Below are positions 10,658-17,860 of a DNA stretch of 64,000 nt, piece by piece; position 1 is the stretch's first letter; the number at the start of each line of letters is the position of its first letter. A program made the translations under genes and the position numbers. The stretch lies in assembly GCF_036030735.1 (NCBI RefSeq), contig NZ_CP107928.1, forward strand, positions 4,712,001-4,776,000. The letters are read 5' to 3'. Under the pieces are notes generated by a model. That model ran no database searches, had not been told where the DNA came from, and saw only the letters and a list, made by a program, of their open reading frames with translations. The DNA comes from Streptomyces sp. NBC_00425 (GTDB taxonomy: Bacteria; Actinomycetota; Actinomycetes; Streptomycetales; Streptomycetaceae).

Positions 10658-10678
10658 GTTGAGTCTATTCCGCTCAAG
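10658..10678. promoter_or_regulatory. HAIR box (HspR operator) upstream of clpB
   Basis: GTTGAGT-N7-GCTCAAG, one mismatch per arm from the HAIR consensus CTTGAGT-N7-ACTCAAG recognised by HspR in Streptomyces. It lies between the divergent clpB and flavin-protein genes. Confidence 0.8.
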
Positions 10679-10745
10679 GTGTTCTCCTGTTCTCCCGTGT
10701 TCCCCTGGCGTGCGCCGCGGAACCGGGAGGCAGTAGGTTCCGGGC

Positions 10746-11159
10746 ATGGCCACACCTCCCCGGGACCCGGGCGCGCCGGACGCGCCCTATCTCGCCTTCT
10801 GGCGCGAACGACACCTGTGCACGCTGACCACGTCGCGTCCGGACGGCAGTCCGCACGTGGTGCCGGTCGGCGTCACCTACGACCCCGAGCACCGCCTCGC
10901 CCGGGTCATCGCCGACGGGGCGAGCAGGAAGGTGCGCAACGTCCTGGCAGCAGAGCCGGGCGGGGCGCGGGTCGCGGTGTGCCAGATGGAGGGCCGGCGC
11001 TGGGCCACGCTGGAGGGTCTGGCCTTCGTCCGCGCGGACCGGGAGCGGGTCGCGGAGGCGGAGCGCCGGTACGCGCAGCGCTACGGGCGCGAGCCCAGGC
11101 CGAACCCCACGCGTGTGGTGATCGAGATCGAGCTGACCCGGGCGATGGGACGCGGCTGA
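10746..11159 (+). CDS. pyridoxamine-5'-phosphate-oxidase-fold protein, probable F420/flavin-dependent
   Basis: 137 residues of split beta-barrel fold: [29 protein letters not shown], then [15 protein letters not shown] and [19 protein letters not shown]. This arrangement fits the F420-dependent Rv1155-like group (TIGR03618) better than true PdxH. It probably reduces or binds a small cofactor or substrate with F420; the substrate is unknown. A terminator hairpin follows. Confidence 0.8.
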   Translation: MATPPRDPGAPDAPYLAFWRERHLCTLTTSRPDGSPHVVPVGVTYDPEHRLARVIADGASRKVRNVLAAEPGGARVAVCQMEGRRWATLEGLAFVRADRERVAEAERRYAQRYGREPRPNPTRVVIEIELTRAMGRG

Positions 11160-11289
11160 CCCGGCCGGGGCGGACGGGGTCGCCCCGGCCCGGGCCGATG
11201 AGGCTGCGGTGGCCGGGTGACCGAAACCCGTCCCGTCGATTTCCGGCCAAGGCTCAAGCGGGCGTATACCGGAAATATCCCCGGAAACT

Positions 11290-11330
11290 GCAGCGGCGTC
11301 ACCGTGTTCAGGTCACGGTGACGCCGCTGC
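11290..11330. terminator. bidirectional hairpin terminator
   Basis: Perfect 17-bp arms (11290-11306 and 11314-11330) with a seven-base loop, between two convergent transcription units. Confidence 0.8.
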
Positions 11331-11374
11331 GGGGGGGAAGCACCTGAGCGATCTTTTACGACGGGGGAATCGCG

Positions 11375-11710
11375 TCAGGCACTGCGGGGGGTGGCTGAGA
11401 TGGTCTTCAGGGGCAGAGCCTCGGGCTCCACCAGCCTGTGGTCACGCTGGTCCAGATTCACAAAGATCATTCCGTACCGGATGGCGCACCGCACGGGCTG
11501 CGGCGCCCCCCGGGGCTTGCGCAGGCACCGGTAGGCCCGTACGTCCTCGTCCTCGTCGCGGGTCACCACCACCGGCTCGCCGAACACCGTCACCATCAAC
11601 GAGTCACCACTGTGGGGGATGGCGGTGACCAGATCGATGAAGTGCCAGCCGGAGCGGTAGGCGGTGGCCATTTCGCGGCGGAAGGAGCGGTCGTCGGGTG
11701 GCGTGGTCAT
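11375..11710 (-). CDS. degenerate Rieske-like protein coupled to the DSTW-repeat gene
   Basis: 111 residues. YRSGWHFIDLVTAIPHSGDS, LMVTVFGEPVVVTRDEDEDV and RAYRCLRKPRGAPQ follow the N-terminal Rieske domain of ring-hydroxylating oxygenases, and IFVNLD resembles the start of their catalytic domain. The [2Fe-2S] signature C-x-H...C-x2-H is altered: both Cys remain (CLR and CAIR) but both His are Arg and the spacing is short, so cluster binding is doubtful. The catalytic domain is absent. Its ATG overlaps the stop of the repeat-protein gene (ATGA), so the two are translationally coupled and likely function together. Similarity to Rieske is my reading of the sequence; the actual role is unknown. 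Confidence 0.65.
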   Translation of the reverse strand: MTTPPDDRSFRREMATAYRSGWHFIDLVTAIPHSGDSLMVTVFGEPVVVTRDEDEDVRAYRCLRKPRGAPQPVRCAIRYGMIFVNLDQRDHRLVEPEALPLKTISATPRSA

Positions 11711-12057
11711 GACTCGGCGACCCACGTGCTGTCGCGAGGCGTGATCCACGTACTGTCACCCAGCGCCGCCGCCGTGACGACCCAAGTGCTGTCGGCAGGC
11801 GCGGTCCAGGTGCTGTCCGCCGGAGCGGCCCAGGTGCTGTCGGCGGGCGCGACCCACGTGCTGTCCGCCGGAGCGACCCAGGTGCTGTCACCGGCCGTCA
11901 CGACGGTGCCGGCACCCGGACTCCAGGTACTGTCGCCCGCCGTGTCGCCCGTCGTCCCCGCAAGGCCGCTCAGAGCTCCGAAGGCCAAGGCGGCGGAGAA
12001 GGCTGCGGCGAGCGCCGAGCGAAGCATTCTCTTATGCATAGTCGGCTTCGTCCTCAT
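11707..12057 (-). CDS. secreted protein with eight DSTW repeats
   Basis: 116 residues. A basic start (MRTKPTMHKRMLRSALAAAF) and an Ala-rich hydrophobic core form a signal peptide with cleavage expected near LAGTTG. The rest is low-complexity: eight copies of the tetrapeptide DSTW separated by short Ala/Pro/Val linkers, four of them in the regular unit DSTW-x-APA. There is almost no other content, so the repeats themselves are presumably the functional part, either as a multi-core peptide precursor or as a surface repeat protein. GGAGAGG lies about ten bases before the chosen ATG. It is coupled by ATGA to the Rieske-like gene and divergent from a LuxR-type regulator. Confidence 0.75.
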   Translation of the reverse strand: MRTKPTMHKRMLRSALAAAFSAALAFGALSGLAGTTGDTAGDSTWSPGAGTVVTAGDSTWVAPADSTWVAPADSTWAAPADSTWTAPADSTWVVTAAALGDSTWITPRDSTWVAES

Positions 12058-12169
12058 TTGAAGGTCACCTCTCCCCCGTCGACTACGACGATGGCCCATT
12101 CGGGCACGTCATGGCCACACAATCGATGCATCATGTTCCTGCACGTTCAGGACCCTGGGGGGTGGAGAT

Positions 12170-13153
12170 TTGACGAAAAATGAGGCAAAGCCGACACATC
12201 CTCATGCGACCACTGAGCTGTGCGAGGAAGGTCGCCGTCTCTACGGGAACGCTCTTCGGACGGGCCGGGTGGCCCGTGCGGACGTGGAGCCTGCTCCGTG
12301 TCTGATGGAGTTCGCCCTGCTCCACGCGGACCCCGACGACGCGAACTGGCTCCGTCCGGTGCCCCCGTCGATCGCCCTGTCCCAGCTGCTCAACCCGATC
12401 GAGCGCGAGATCACGCAGCGCAGACGGCTGTCGGTGGAACTCGCCGACGCTTTCGAGCCGTTCATGACCCTCAGCGCACAGCCGACGCCGACCACGCACT
12501 CCATCACGGTGCTGGAGGGCGTCGACCGGATCAACGCGGCGCTCGACCTGGCCACGTCCCAGTGCCAGACCGAGATGCTCACCGTCCAGCCGAGCCGGCG
12601 CCGCCTCGAGCACACCCTCGTCCAGGGGCTCGAACGCGACCGCCCGCTGATCGAACGCGGATGCCGCATCCGGACGCTCTACCAGCACACGGCCCGCTAC
12701 AGCCCCGAGACGCTGGCGTACGTCTCGCAGTTCACCGACGGCAAGGTGGAGTACCGCACCATCGACGAACTCGTGGAACGGCTGATCATCTGCGACGAGA
12801 CCGTGGCCTTCATCCCGACCCGGGACGACGGCCAGGTCGCCCTCGAGCTCCGGCACCCCGGGCTCGTCCGCTACCTGATCAAGGTCTTCGAGTTCATGTG
12901 GGGCCGCGCGGTGCCGCTGGCCACCGGCGCCCCCTACGAGACCGCGCCCGACGGCATCACGGACATCCAGCACTCCATCGCCAAGCTCCTGGTCGAGGGG
13001 CACGTCGACGAGGCGATCGCCCGCCGGCTGGGCATGAACGTACGCACCTGCCGTGCCCACATCGCCAAGCTCGCCACCGCGCTGGGCAGTGGCAGCCGCG
13101 CCCAACTCGGCTTCCTCATCGCCCAGTCGGGAATCCTCAAGCAGCAGCCCTGA
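12170..13153 (+). CDS. LuxR-HTH regulator with PLD/TrmB-like sensor region (paralogue 1)
   Basis: 327 residues. The N-terminal ELCEEGRRLYGNALRTGRV and CLMEFALLHADPDDANWL are typical of a Streptomyces regulator family. The middle (LIERGCRIRTLYQHT ... YRTIDELVERLIICDETVAFIP) resembles the phospholipase-D-like/TrmB sensing domain. The C-terminal LuxR-type HTH is SIAKLLVEGHVDEAIARRLG plus MNVRTCRAHIAKLATALGS. TTG is the only reasonable start, with a GGGGGG tract upstream. It is divergent from the DSTW/Rieske-like pair and may control it; two paralogues follow. Confidence 0.8.
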   Translation: MTKNEAKPTHPHATTELCEEGRRLYGNALRTGRVARADVEPAPCLMEFALLHADPDDANWLRPVPPSIALSQLLNPIEREITQRRRLSVELADAFEPFMTLSAQPTPTTHSITVLEGVDRINAALDLATSQCQTEMLTVQPSRRRLEHTLVQGLERDRPLIERGCRIRTLYQHTARYSPETLAYVSQFTDGKVEYRTIDELVERLIICDETVAFIPTRDDGQVALELRHPGLVRYLIKVFEFMWGRAVPLATGAPYETAPDGITDIQHSIAKLLVEGHVDEAIARRLGMNVRTCRAHIAKLATALGSGSRAQLGFLIAQSGILKQQP

Positions 13154-13181
13154 CGTCCGCCCGAAAAAACGAAGGTCTTGC

Positions 13182-13379
13182 ATGACGACACCGGAGCACC
13201 GGTACGGCCCGGAGGAACCGTGCGCGGCGGCGGCCCGGGACCCGCACGCCCGGCGTCCGCACGCCCGGCGTCCGCACCCTCCGCGCCCGTATCTCCGCCG
13301 GCGCCCGTACGTCCGGCGCCCGGCCGGCCGGCCCCTCGGGCGGTCCGGCGCCCACGAACCGCAGGGAGCACCGCAGTGA
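13182..13379 (+). CDS. small Arg/Pro-rich ORF coupled to the next regulator
   Basis: 65 codons. It starts at an ATG with GAAGG six bases upstream and ends in a GTGA overlap with the following regulator gene. Its third codon positions are much richer in G/C than those of the overlapping in-frame extension of the regulator, so this frame looks like the one translated. The N-terminus TPEHRYGPEEPCAAA resembles the start of the downstream regulator (PHPDHGVEDLCAAG), then turns into RRPH/RRP repeats. It may be a relic of a duplicated regulator start or a leader peptide. Confidence 0.45.
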   Translation: MTTPEHRYGPEEPCAAAARDPHARRPHARRPHPPRPYLRRRPYVRRPAGRPLGRSGAHEPQGAPQ

Positions 13380-14416
13380 GCGCGCCGCCGCACCCCGACC
13401 ACGGCGTGGAGGACCTGTGCGCCGCCGGCACGCGGCTCTACGAGCAGGCCCTGCGCTGCGGACGCGTCAAGACCGAGGAGGCCGAGACGGCGGCCCCGTG
13501 CCTGCTCGCCCTCGGCCTGCTCCACCCCACCGTGGACGACCTGGCCCAACTCGAGCCGGTGGCCCCGGCCGTCGCCCTGCACCGGCTGCTGCGCGCCTCG
13601 GAGGCCCGGATCGCCGAGGAACGGCGCCGTGAGGAACGGCTGTCGACGCTCTTCGCGCCCATGATGCACATCGAAGGACAGAGCGCCGCGCCGTCCGGCC
13701 CCGCCTCGCTGCGCATCCTCAGCGGCACGGAGCGGATCAACGAGGCCATCACCGAGGCGATGGCCGAGGCGACGAGCGAGGTGCTCTGCATCCAGCCGCA
13801 CGTCCACTACAGCGGCCCGCGCGGCGAGCGGGCCCAGCCCGTCGCGATGGACCGCGACCAGGCCCTGCTCGACCGGGGCTGCCGCATCCGCACCCTCTAC
13901 CAGCACACCCAGCGTCACCAGCCGCTGGTGCTGGCCCGCTACGAGCAGCTCCGGGGGGACGCGGAGGCGCGCACCCTGGACGAGGTCACCGACCGCCTCA
14001 TCGTCATCGACGGCACGGTCGCCTTCATCCCCGCCGGCGAGGACGGCCGACTGGCCATGGAAGTCCGCCACCCCGCCCTTCTGACCTACTTCACCACCAC
14101 CTTCGACCGGCTCTGGCGGCTGGCCCTCCCGATGTACCCGCAGGCGGTCCACCGGCTGTCCCGGGGCGGCGTCACACCCCGGCAGCAGGCCATCGCGGCC
14201 CTTCTGGTCGAGGGCCACACCGACGCCGTCATCGCCGACCGCCTCGGCATGAACATCCGCACCGCGCGCGTCCACATCGCCAAGCTCGCCGCCACCCTCG
14301 GCAGCGAGAGCCGCGCCCAACTCGGCTACCTCATCGGGCAGTCGGGAATCCTCGACCGGGACCAGCGCCGCGGCCGCGCGCAGACGCCCGAGCAGGAGGA
14401 GGAACCGGAGCGATAG
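13376..14416 (+). CDS. LuxR-HTH regulator, paralogue 2
   Basis: 346 residues from the GTG. The family layout matches paralogue 1: GVEDLCAAGTRLYEQALRCG, CLLALGLLHPTVDDL, LLDRGCRIRTLYQHTQRH, RTLDEVTDRLIVIDGTVAFIP, and a C-terminal HTH (QQAIAALLVEGHTDAVIADR with LGMNIRTARVHIAKLAATLG). I prefer the GTG start (VSAPPHPDHG) because AGGGAG lies seven bases upstream and the stop of the small ORF overlaps it. A TTG 66 codons earlier would add a Pro-rich stretch with poor codon bias. Target genes unknown. Confidence 0.8.
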   Translation: MSAPPHPDHGVEDLCAAGTRLYEQALRCGRVKTEEAETAAPCLLALGLLHPTVDDLAQLEPVAPAVALHRLLRASEARIAEERRREERLSTLFAPMMHIEGQSAAPSGPASLRILSGTERINEAITEAMAEATSEVLCIQPHVHYSGPRGERAQPVAMDRDQALLDRGCRIRTLYQHTQRHQPLVLARYEQLRGDAEARTLDEVTDRLIVIDGTVAFIPAGEDGRLAMEVRHPALLTYFTTTFDRLWRLALPMYPQAVHRLSRGGVTPRQQAIAALLVEGHTDAVIADRLGMNIRTARVHIAKLAATLGSESRAQLGYLIGQSGILDRDQRRGRAQTPEQEEEPER

Positions 14417-14482
14417 CCGGAGCGCCGGCCCGTGAGGCGGCCGGAGCAGTGGCCGGCTCAAGAGACGGCCCGCAGCGGTGGC

Positions 14483-15757
14483 CTACGACGGGGCGGGCGC
14501 CGCGGAAGAACCGGATCCCGGCGCGGGAGCACCGACGGAGGCGCCCGTCCCCGCCGCCCCGCCCGACACGCCCGTCTCCGTCGGCCCGTGCGGCGCGCTC
14601 GCGCTCTCCGTCGCCCCTCCACCCGGCCCGCCCGTCTCCGCCGGCCCGTGCGGCGCGCTCGCGCTCTCCGTCGCCCCTCCACCCGGCCCGCCCGTCTCCG
14701 TCGGCCCGTGCGGCGCGCTCGCGCTCTCCGTCGCCCCGCCCGGCGCTCCCGTCCCCGCCGCACCTTCGCCCTCTCCCGACGGACGGTCGAGGCCCACCTG
14801 GGCTATGCGCACGCCCAGTTGGGTCCGGCTCGCCGCGCCCAGGGTCTCCGAGAGCCGGGCGATATGGGCCCGGCAGGTGCGGACGCTGATGCCGAGCCGC
14901 TCGGCGATCACCGCGTCCTGGTGGCCCTCCGCCAGCAGCGCGGCGATGGACTGCTCGCGGTGCGAGATGCCCTCGATGCGGGTGTCGGGGAGCGGAGCGG
15001 TCAGCGGGACGCCCAGCCGCCAGAGCCGCTCGAAGACCGTCACCAGGTAGGAGATCAGGGCCGGGTGGCGCAGCTCCAGGGCCATGGTGCGGTCGGTGTT
15101 GGCGGGGATGAAGGCGACCGTCCGGTCGAAGAGGATCAGCCGGTCGATGACCTCGTCCAGGGTGCGCGCCTCGACCGTGTCGCCCATCAGCTCCAGGTAG
15201 TTGAGCAGGCCCTGACCGTGCCGGGCGACATGGTTGTAGAGGTCCCGCATGCGCACACCGCGGCCACGCAGCTCCAGCGCGCGGTGCAGGCCCTCCGACA
15301 GCTCGTGCTCACGCCGGATGCCGCCGGGCTGCACGGTGAGCACCTCGGTCGTGCACGCCTCGGTCGCCGCGTCGAGGGCGGCCTGGATGCGTGAGGCTCC
15401 GTCCAGGACGCGGATGGCCGTGCCCTCGCCGGCGCTCGTGCCGCGCGCGGGACCGCCCAGACCGGCGTACCACTCGAAGGCGGCGACCGCCGAGCCCATC
15501 CGCCGTTGACTGGCGCTCACCTCGTCGTAGACTCCGCGCAGAAGACGGGTCATGACCTCCTGCGGGGAGGTCGGCACCAGCCACTCCATGTCGTCGGGGT
15601 CCGGGTGCAGGAGGGCCAGCTCCAGGAGGCAGGGAACCGCCTCGGAGTCGGTGCGTGCCACCCGACCGCGCCGTACGGCCCGGGAATACACGCGATCCCC
15701 GGCCTCGCACAGTCGGTCGGCACCGTGTGGATGCTCCTGCGCCCCGTGCCTGGCCAT
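14483..15757 (-). CDS. LuxR-HTH regulator, paralogue 3, with repeat tail
   Basis: 424 residues. It starts MARHGAQEHPHGADRLCEAG and follows the same plan as its two neighbours (CLLELALLHPDPDDMEWLVP, GRGVRMRDLYNHVARHG, RTLDEVIDRLILFDRTVAFIP), with the HTH in QSIAALLAEGHQDAVIAERL plus GISVRTCRAHIARL. Unlike them it carries a tail of about 95 residues made of near-identical 20-residue units (GGATESASAPHGPTETG-type). The in-frame extension upstream to 16084 has no family similarity and is not used. It is convergent with paralogue 2. Confidence 0.8.
   Translation of the reverse strand: MARHGAQEHPHGADRLCEAGDRVYSRAVRRGRVARTDSEAVPCLLELALLHPDPDDMEWLVPTSPQEVMTRLLRGVYDEVSASQRRMGSAVAAFEWYAGLGGPARGTSAGEGTAIRVLDGASRIQAALDAATEACTTEVLTVQPGGIRREHELSEGLHRALELRGRGVRMRDLYNHVARHGQGLLNYLELMGDTVEARTLDEVIDRLILFDRTVAFIPANTDRTMALELRHPALISYLVTVFERLWRLGVPLTAPLPDTRIEGISHREQSIAALLAEGHQDAVIAERLGISVRTCRAHIARLSETLGAASRTQLGVRIAQVGLDRPSGEGEGAAGTGAPGGATESASAPHGPTETGGPGGGATESASAPHGPAETGGPGGGATESASAPHGPTETGVSGGAAGTGASVGAPAPGSGSSAAPAPS
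14571..14740. repeat. 60-bp tandem repeat in the tail of regulator 3
   Basis: Three head-to-tail copies of a 60-bp unit, the first two differing at very few bases and the third diverging in its last quarter. They encode the Ala/Pro/Thr-rich tail, and the period of 60 keeps the frame open. Confidence 0.85.
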
Positions 15758-16178
15758 CGCGCATCCCACCCCCGCCGTACGCCGCTTCCGGAGCGCAACT
15801 ATGCGCGGCCCGGACGAGGTCCGCAACACGGCTCCTCCGGTCCGAGGCTGGAAAAACCACCCGTCTGTGCGATTTTCTCCCAGCCTCCTCCCCTCACGTT
15901 GCAACAAGCTGACGGTGGTGCAGGACGGCTGCTGCGGTGCATCGTTGATTCCGCTTCCCCCCGGGTGCTCCGCACACGGGGGAGACGCAACCGACCCGGC
16001 CGGGCCACGGGGGAGTCCGGCCGGGCAGCCCGAGGGGGGCGAGGACGGGGGAACCACGGGGGAACCACGGGGGAAAGCGAGCACCGGCCCGGCGCGGTAT
16101 GCGCCGGGCCGGTGATCTTCTCGCCGGGGTCTTCGCCAGGGCCCGCCGCAGCCGCAGGGGCGGGCGTCGGCCGAAGGC
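15758..16178. other. intergenic region with regulator-3 promoter and lipoprotein terminator
   Basis: The left part must hold the promoter of regulator 3. The hairpin at 16083-16113 (13-bp arms, five-base loop) ends the lipoprotein gene. A short GGGGGAACCAC-type direct repeat occurs near 16045-16075. I see no further gene. Confidence 0.6.
16083..16113 (-). terminator. hairpin terminator after the sugar-binding lipoprotein gene
   Basis: Perfect 13-bp arms (16083-16095 and 16101-16113), 65 bases past the stop codon. Confidence 0.7.
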
Positions 16179-17288
16179 TCAGATCAGGTTGAGGGCCTCG
16201 CAGGCGGACCTGTACTTGGCGGTGCAGATGTCGGATGCCTTGTAGATGCCGTCCGCGATGACGGTCTGCTGGATGTTCTTCTTCGTCAGCGCGACCACCG
16301 TGACCAGCTTGGCCGGAATGGCCTTGTTGGTCGGGCTGTCGACCGTGTCGCGGGTGAGGGCCTCGAACTGGAGGTCACGTCCCTGGACCTTGGCGACGGC
16401 GGCCTCGGCGGCGGCCTCGGCCATCGCCGGGTAGGGCTTGTAGACGCTCATGAACTGCTCGCCGGTGATGATCCGCTGCACGGCGGGCAGTTCGGCGTCC
16501 TGACCGGTGATCGGGGGCAGGTCGGTGTCCTTGACGCCCGCCGCCTCCAGGGCCTTGATGATGCCGCCGGCCATGGCGTCGTTGGCGGAGTAGACGCCGG
16601 CGATGTTGGACTTGCCGATCGCCGCGATCGCCTTCGTCATGCTGGCCTGGGCGACCTCGGGGCTCCACTTGTCGGTGTCGTACGACTTTGCGATCGTGAC
16701 CCGTCCGCTGATCTCGCTGAGCGCGCCCGCCTTGAACTGGCCGGCGTTCGGGTCCGCGGGCGAGCCGTTCACCATGACGATCTTGTCGGAGACGTCGACG
16801 TTCGGGATGGCCTCGACGAGGCTGCGTCCCTGCACCTCGCCGACGAGCTCGTTGTCGAAGGAGACGTACGCGTCGATCGGGCCCTGGGCGAGGCGGTCGT
16901 AGGCGATGACCGGGATGTTCGCCTCCTTGGCCTTCTTCACCATGGGCGCGATCGCCTTCGCGTCGACGGCGTCCAGCAGAATGATGTCGACCTTGTCGTC
17001 AATCATCTTCTGCATCTGCCGGTCCTGGGTCTTCTCGTCCGAGGCGGCGTTCGCGTAGTCGGTCCTGCCCTGGTTCTCCGTGAGAGCCGCGACCTTCTTC
17101 TTGATGATCGGGTAGTCGAACTCCGCGTACCGGGTGTTCGTCTCCTCCGGCATCAGCACGCCCACCGTGATCGCGTTGCTCCGGGTCGGTGTCGCACTGC
17201 CGGTCTTCTCCGAGGCCCCCAGCATCCCGCACCCGGCAAGTGAGAGGGACATCGCGGAGGCGACGACGGCTATGGCGATACGACGCAT
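16179..17288 (-). CDS. sugar ABC transporter substrate-binding lipoprotein
   Basis: 369 residues. The signal peptide with lipobox LAGC (Cys near residue 20) predicts lipid anchoring outside the membrane. The mature part is a type I periplasmic-binding fold of the ChvE/XylF/RbsB group: VGVLMPEETNTRYAEFD, DIILLDAVDAKAIAPMV, IPVIAYDRLAQGP, YVSFDNELVGEVQG, GVYSANDAMAGGIIKAL and PPITGQDAELPAVQRI. The best guess is xylose-like sugar binding. No permease or ATPase gene is nearby, so it is an orphan that may feed another transporter or act as a sensor subunit. Confidence 0.88.
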   Translation of the reverse strand: MRRIAIAVVASAMSLSLAGCGMLGASEKTGSATPTRSNAITVGVLMPEETNTRYAEFDYPIIKKKVAALTENQGRTDYANAASDEKTQDRQMQKMIDDKVDIILLDAVDAKAIAPMVKKAKEANIPVIAYDRLAQGPIDAYVSFDNELVGEVQGRSLVEAIPNVDVSDKIVMVNGSPADPNAGQFKAGALSEISGRVTIAKSYDTDKWSPEVAQASMTKAIAAIGKSNIAGVYSANDAMAGGIIKALEAAGVKDTDLPPITGQDAELPAVQRIITGEQFMSVYKPYPAMAEAAAEAAVAKVQGRDLQFEALTRDTVDSPTNKAIPAKLVTVVALTKKNIQQTVIADGIYKASDICTAKYRSACEALNLI

Positions 17289-17606
17289 TTCGGGTGCTCA
17301 CTTCAGGTGCGTTCGGGGCGTTGCGGACCGGGGTGCGGCATTGGTGACCCGGGTATCTGAGAAGCCAACGCGGCGGCGACCGCCGTCGTCAAGCAGAACC
17401 GCTTAACGAAGGAGCAACGTCACACTCCGCTCAGGGTGTGAAGACACATGGAGACGAAGCGGAGGCCCTGAAAAGGTCTGACCGGACAAATCGGGCTAAG
17501 GGCGGGCCAAGGAACCGCAGGGCCGACGCGGGCGGCCGCGGGCCGACGAGGACCTCTCCGAGACCTCGACGGCGTCGGCGCCGGCCCCCGCGGCGACCCG
17601 ACCCGC
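17289..17606. other. intergenic, no gene seen
   Basis: Holds the upstream region of the lipoprotein gene and the end of the calpain operon. No convincing ORF, RNA or strong hairpin. Confidence 0.5.
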
Positions 17607-17855
17607 CTAGTCGGTCTTCTTCAGGACGACGCACCAGTCGTCGCTGCCGGGGTTCTCCACCCGGTCGACCTTCCAGTTCTCGGCCCGGACGGCGAAGGAG
17701 TCACCCACTTCGAGGGTGTACCTGCGCTCGTCGTCCGCAGCCACTCCCAACCGCACCGTCAGCGGCACCCCGGGACGGGCGTCCACATGAATGACCCCGA
17801 ATTGAATCCCGTCCTCGAACGCGGGAATTCCGTGGACGAGCCTGACTTCGGACAT
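17607..17855 (-). CDS. small beta-rich protein, last gene of the HerA-calpain operon
   Basis: 82 residues starting MSEVRLVHGIPAFEDGIQFG; core VIHVDARPGVPLTVRLGVAA, YTLEVGDSFAVRAENWKVDR and DDWCVVLKKTD. It looks like a single beta-sandwich domain found in small Streptomyces proteins (possibly a DUF such as DUF6406; not certain). I chose the second ATG, eight bases after GGAG; an ATG two codons earlier overlaps the calpain stop (TGATG). Either start indicates translational coupling, so it probably works with the calpain-like protein, for instance as inhibitor or partner. Confidence 0.65.
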   Translation of the reverse strand: MSEVRLVHGIPAFEDGIQFGVIHVDARPGVPLTVRLGVAADDERRYTLEVGDSFAVRAENWKVDRVENPGSDDWCVVLKKTD

Positions 17856-17860
17856 GACCA

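Noticed and set aside
12131..14461. 776-codon minus-strand frame opposite regulators 1 and 2
   Set aside because: Antisense shadow without domains; the plus-strand regulators have motifs and ribosome sites.
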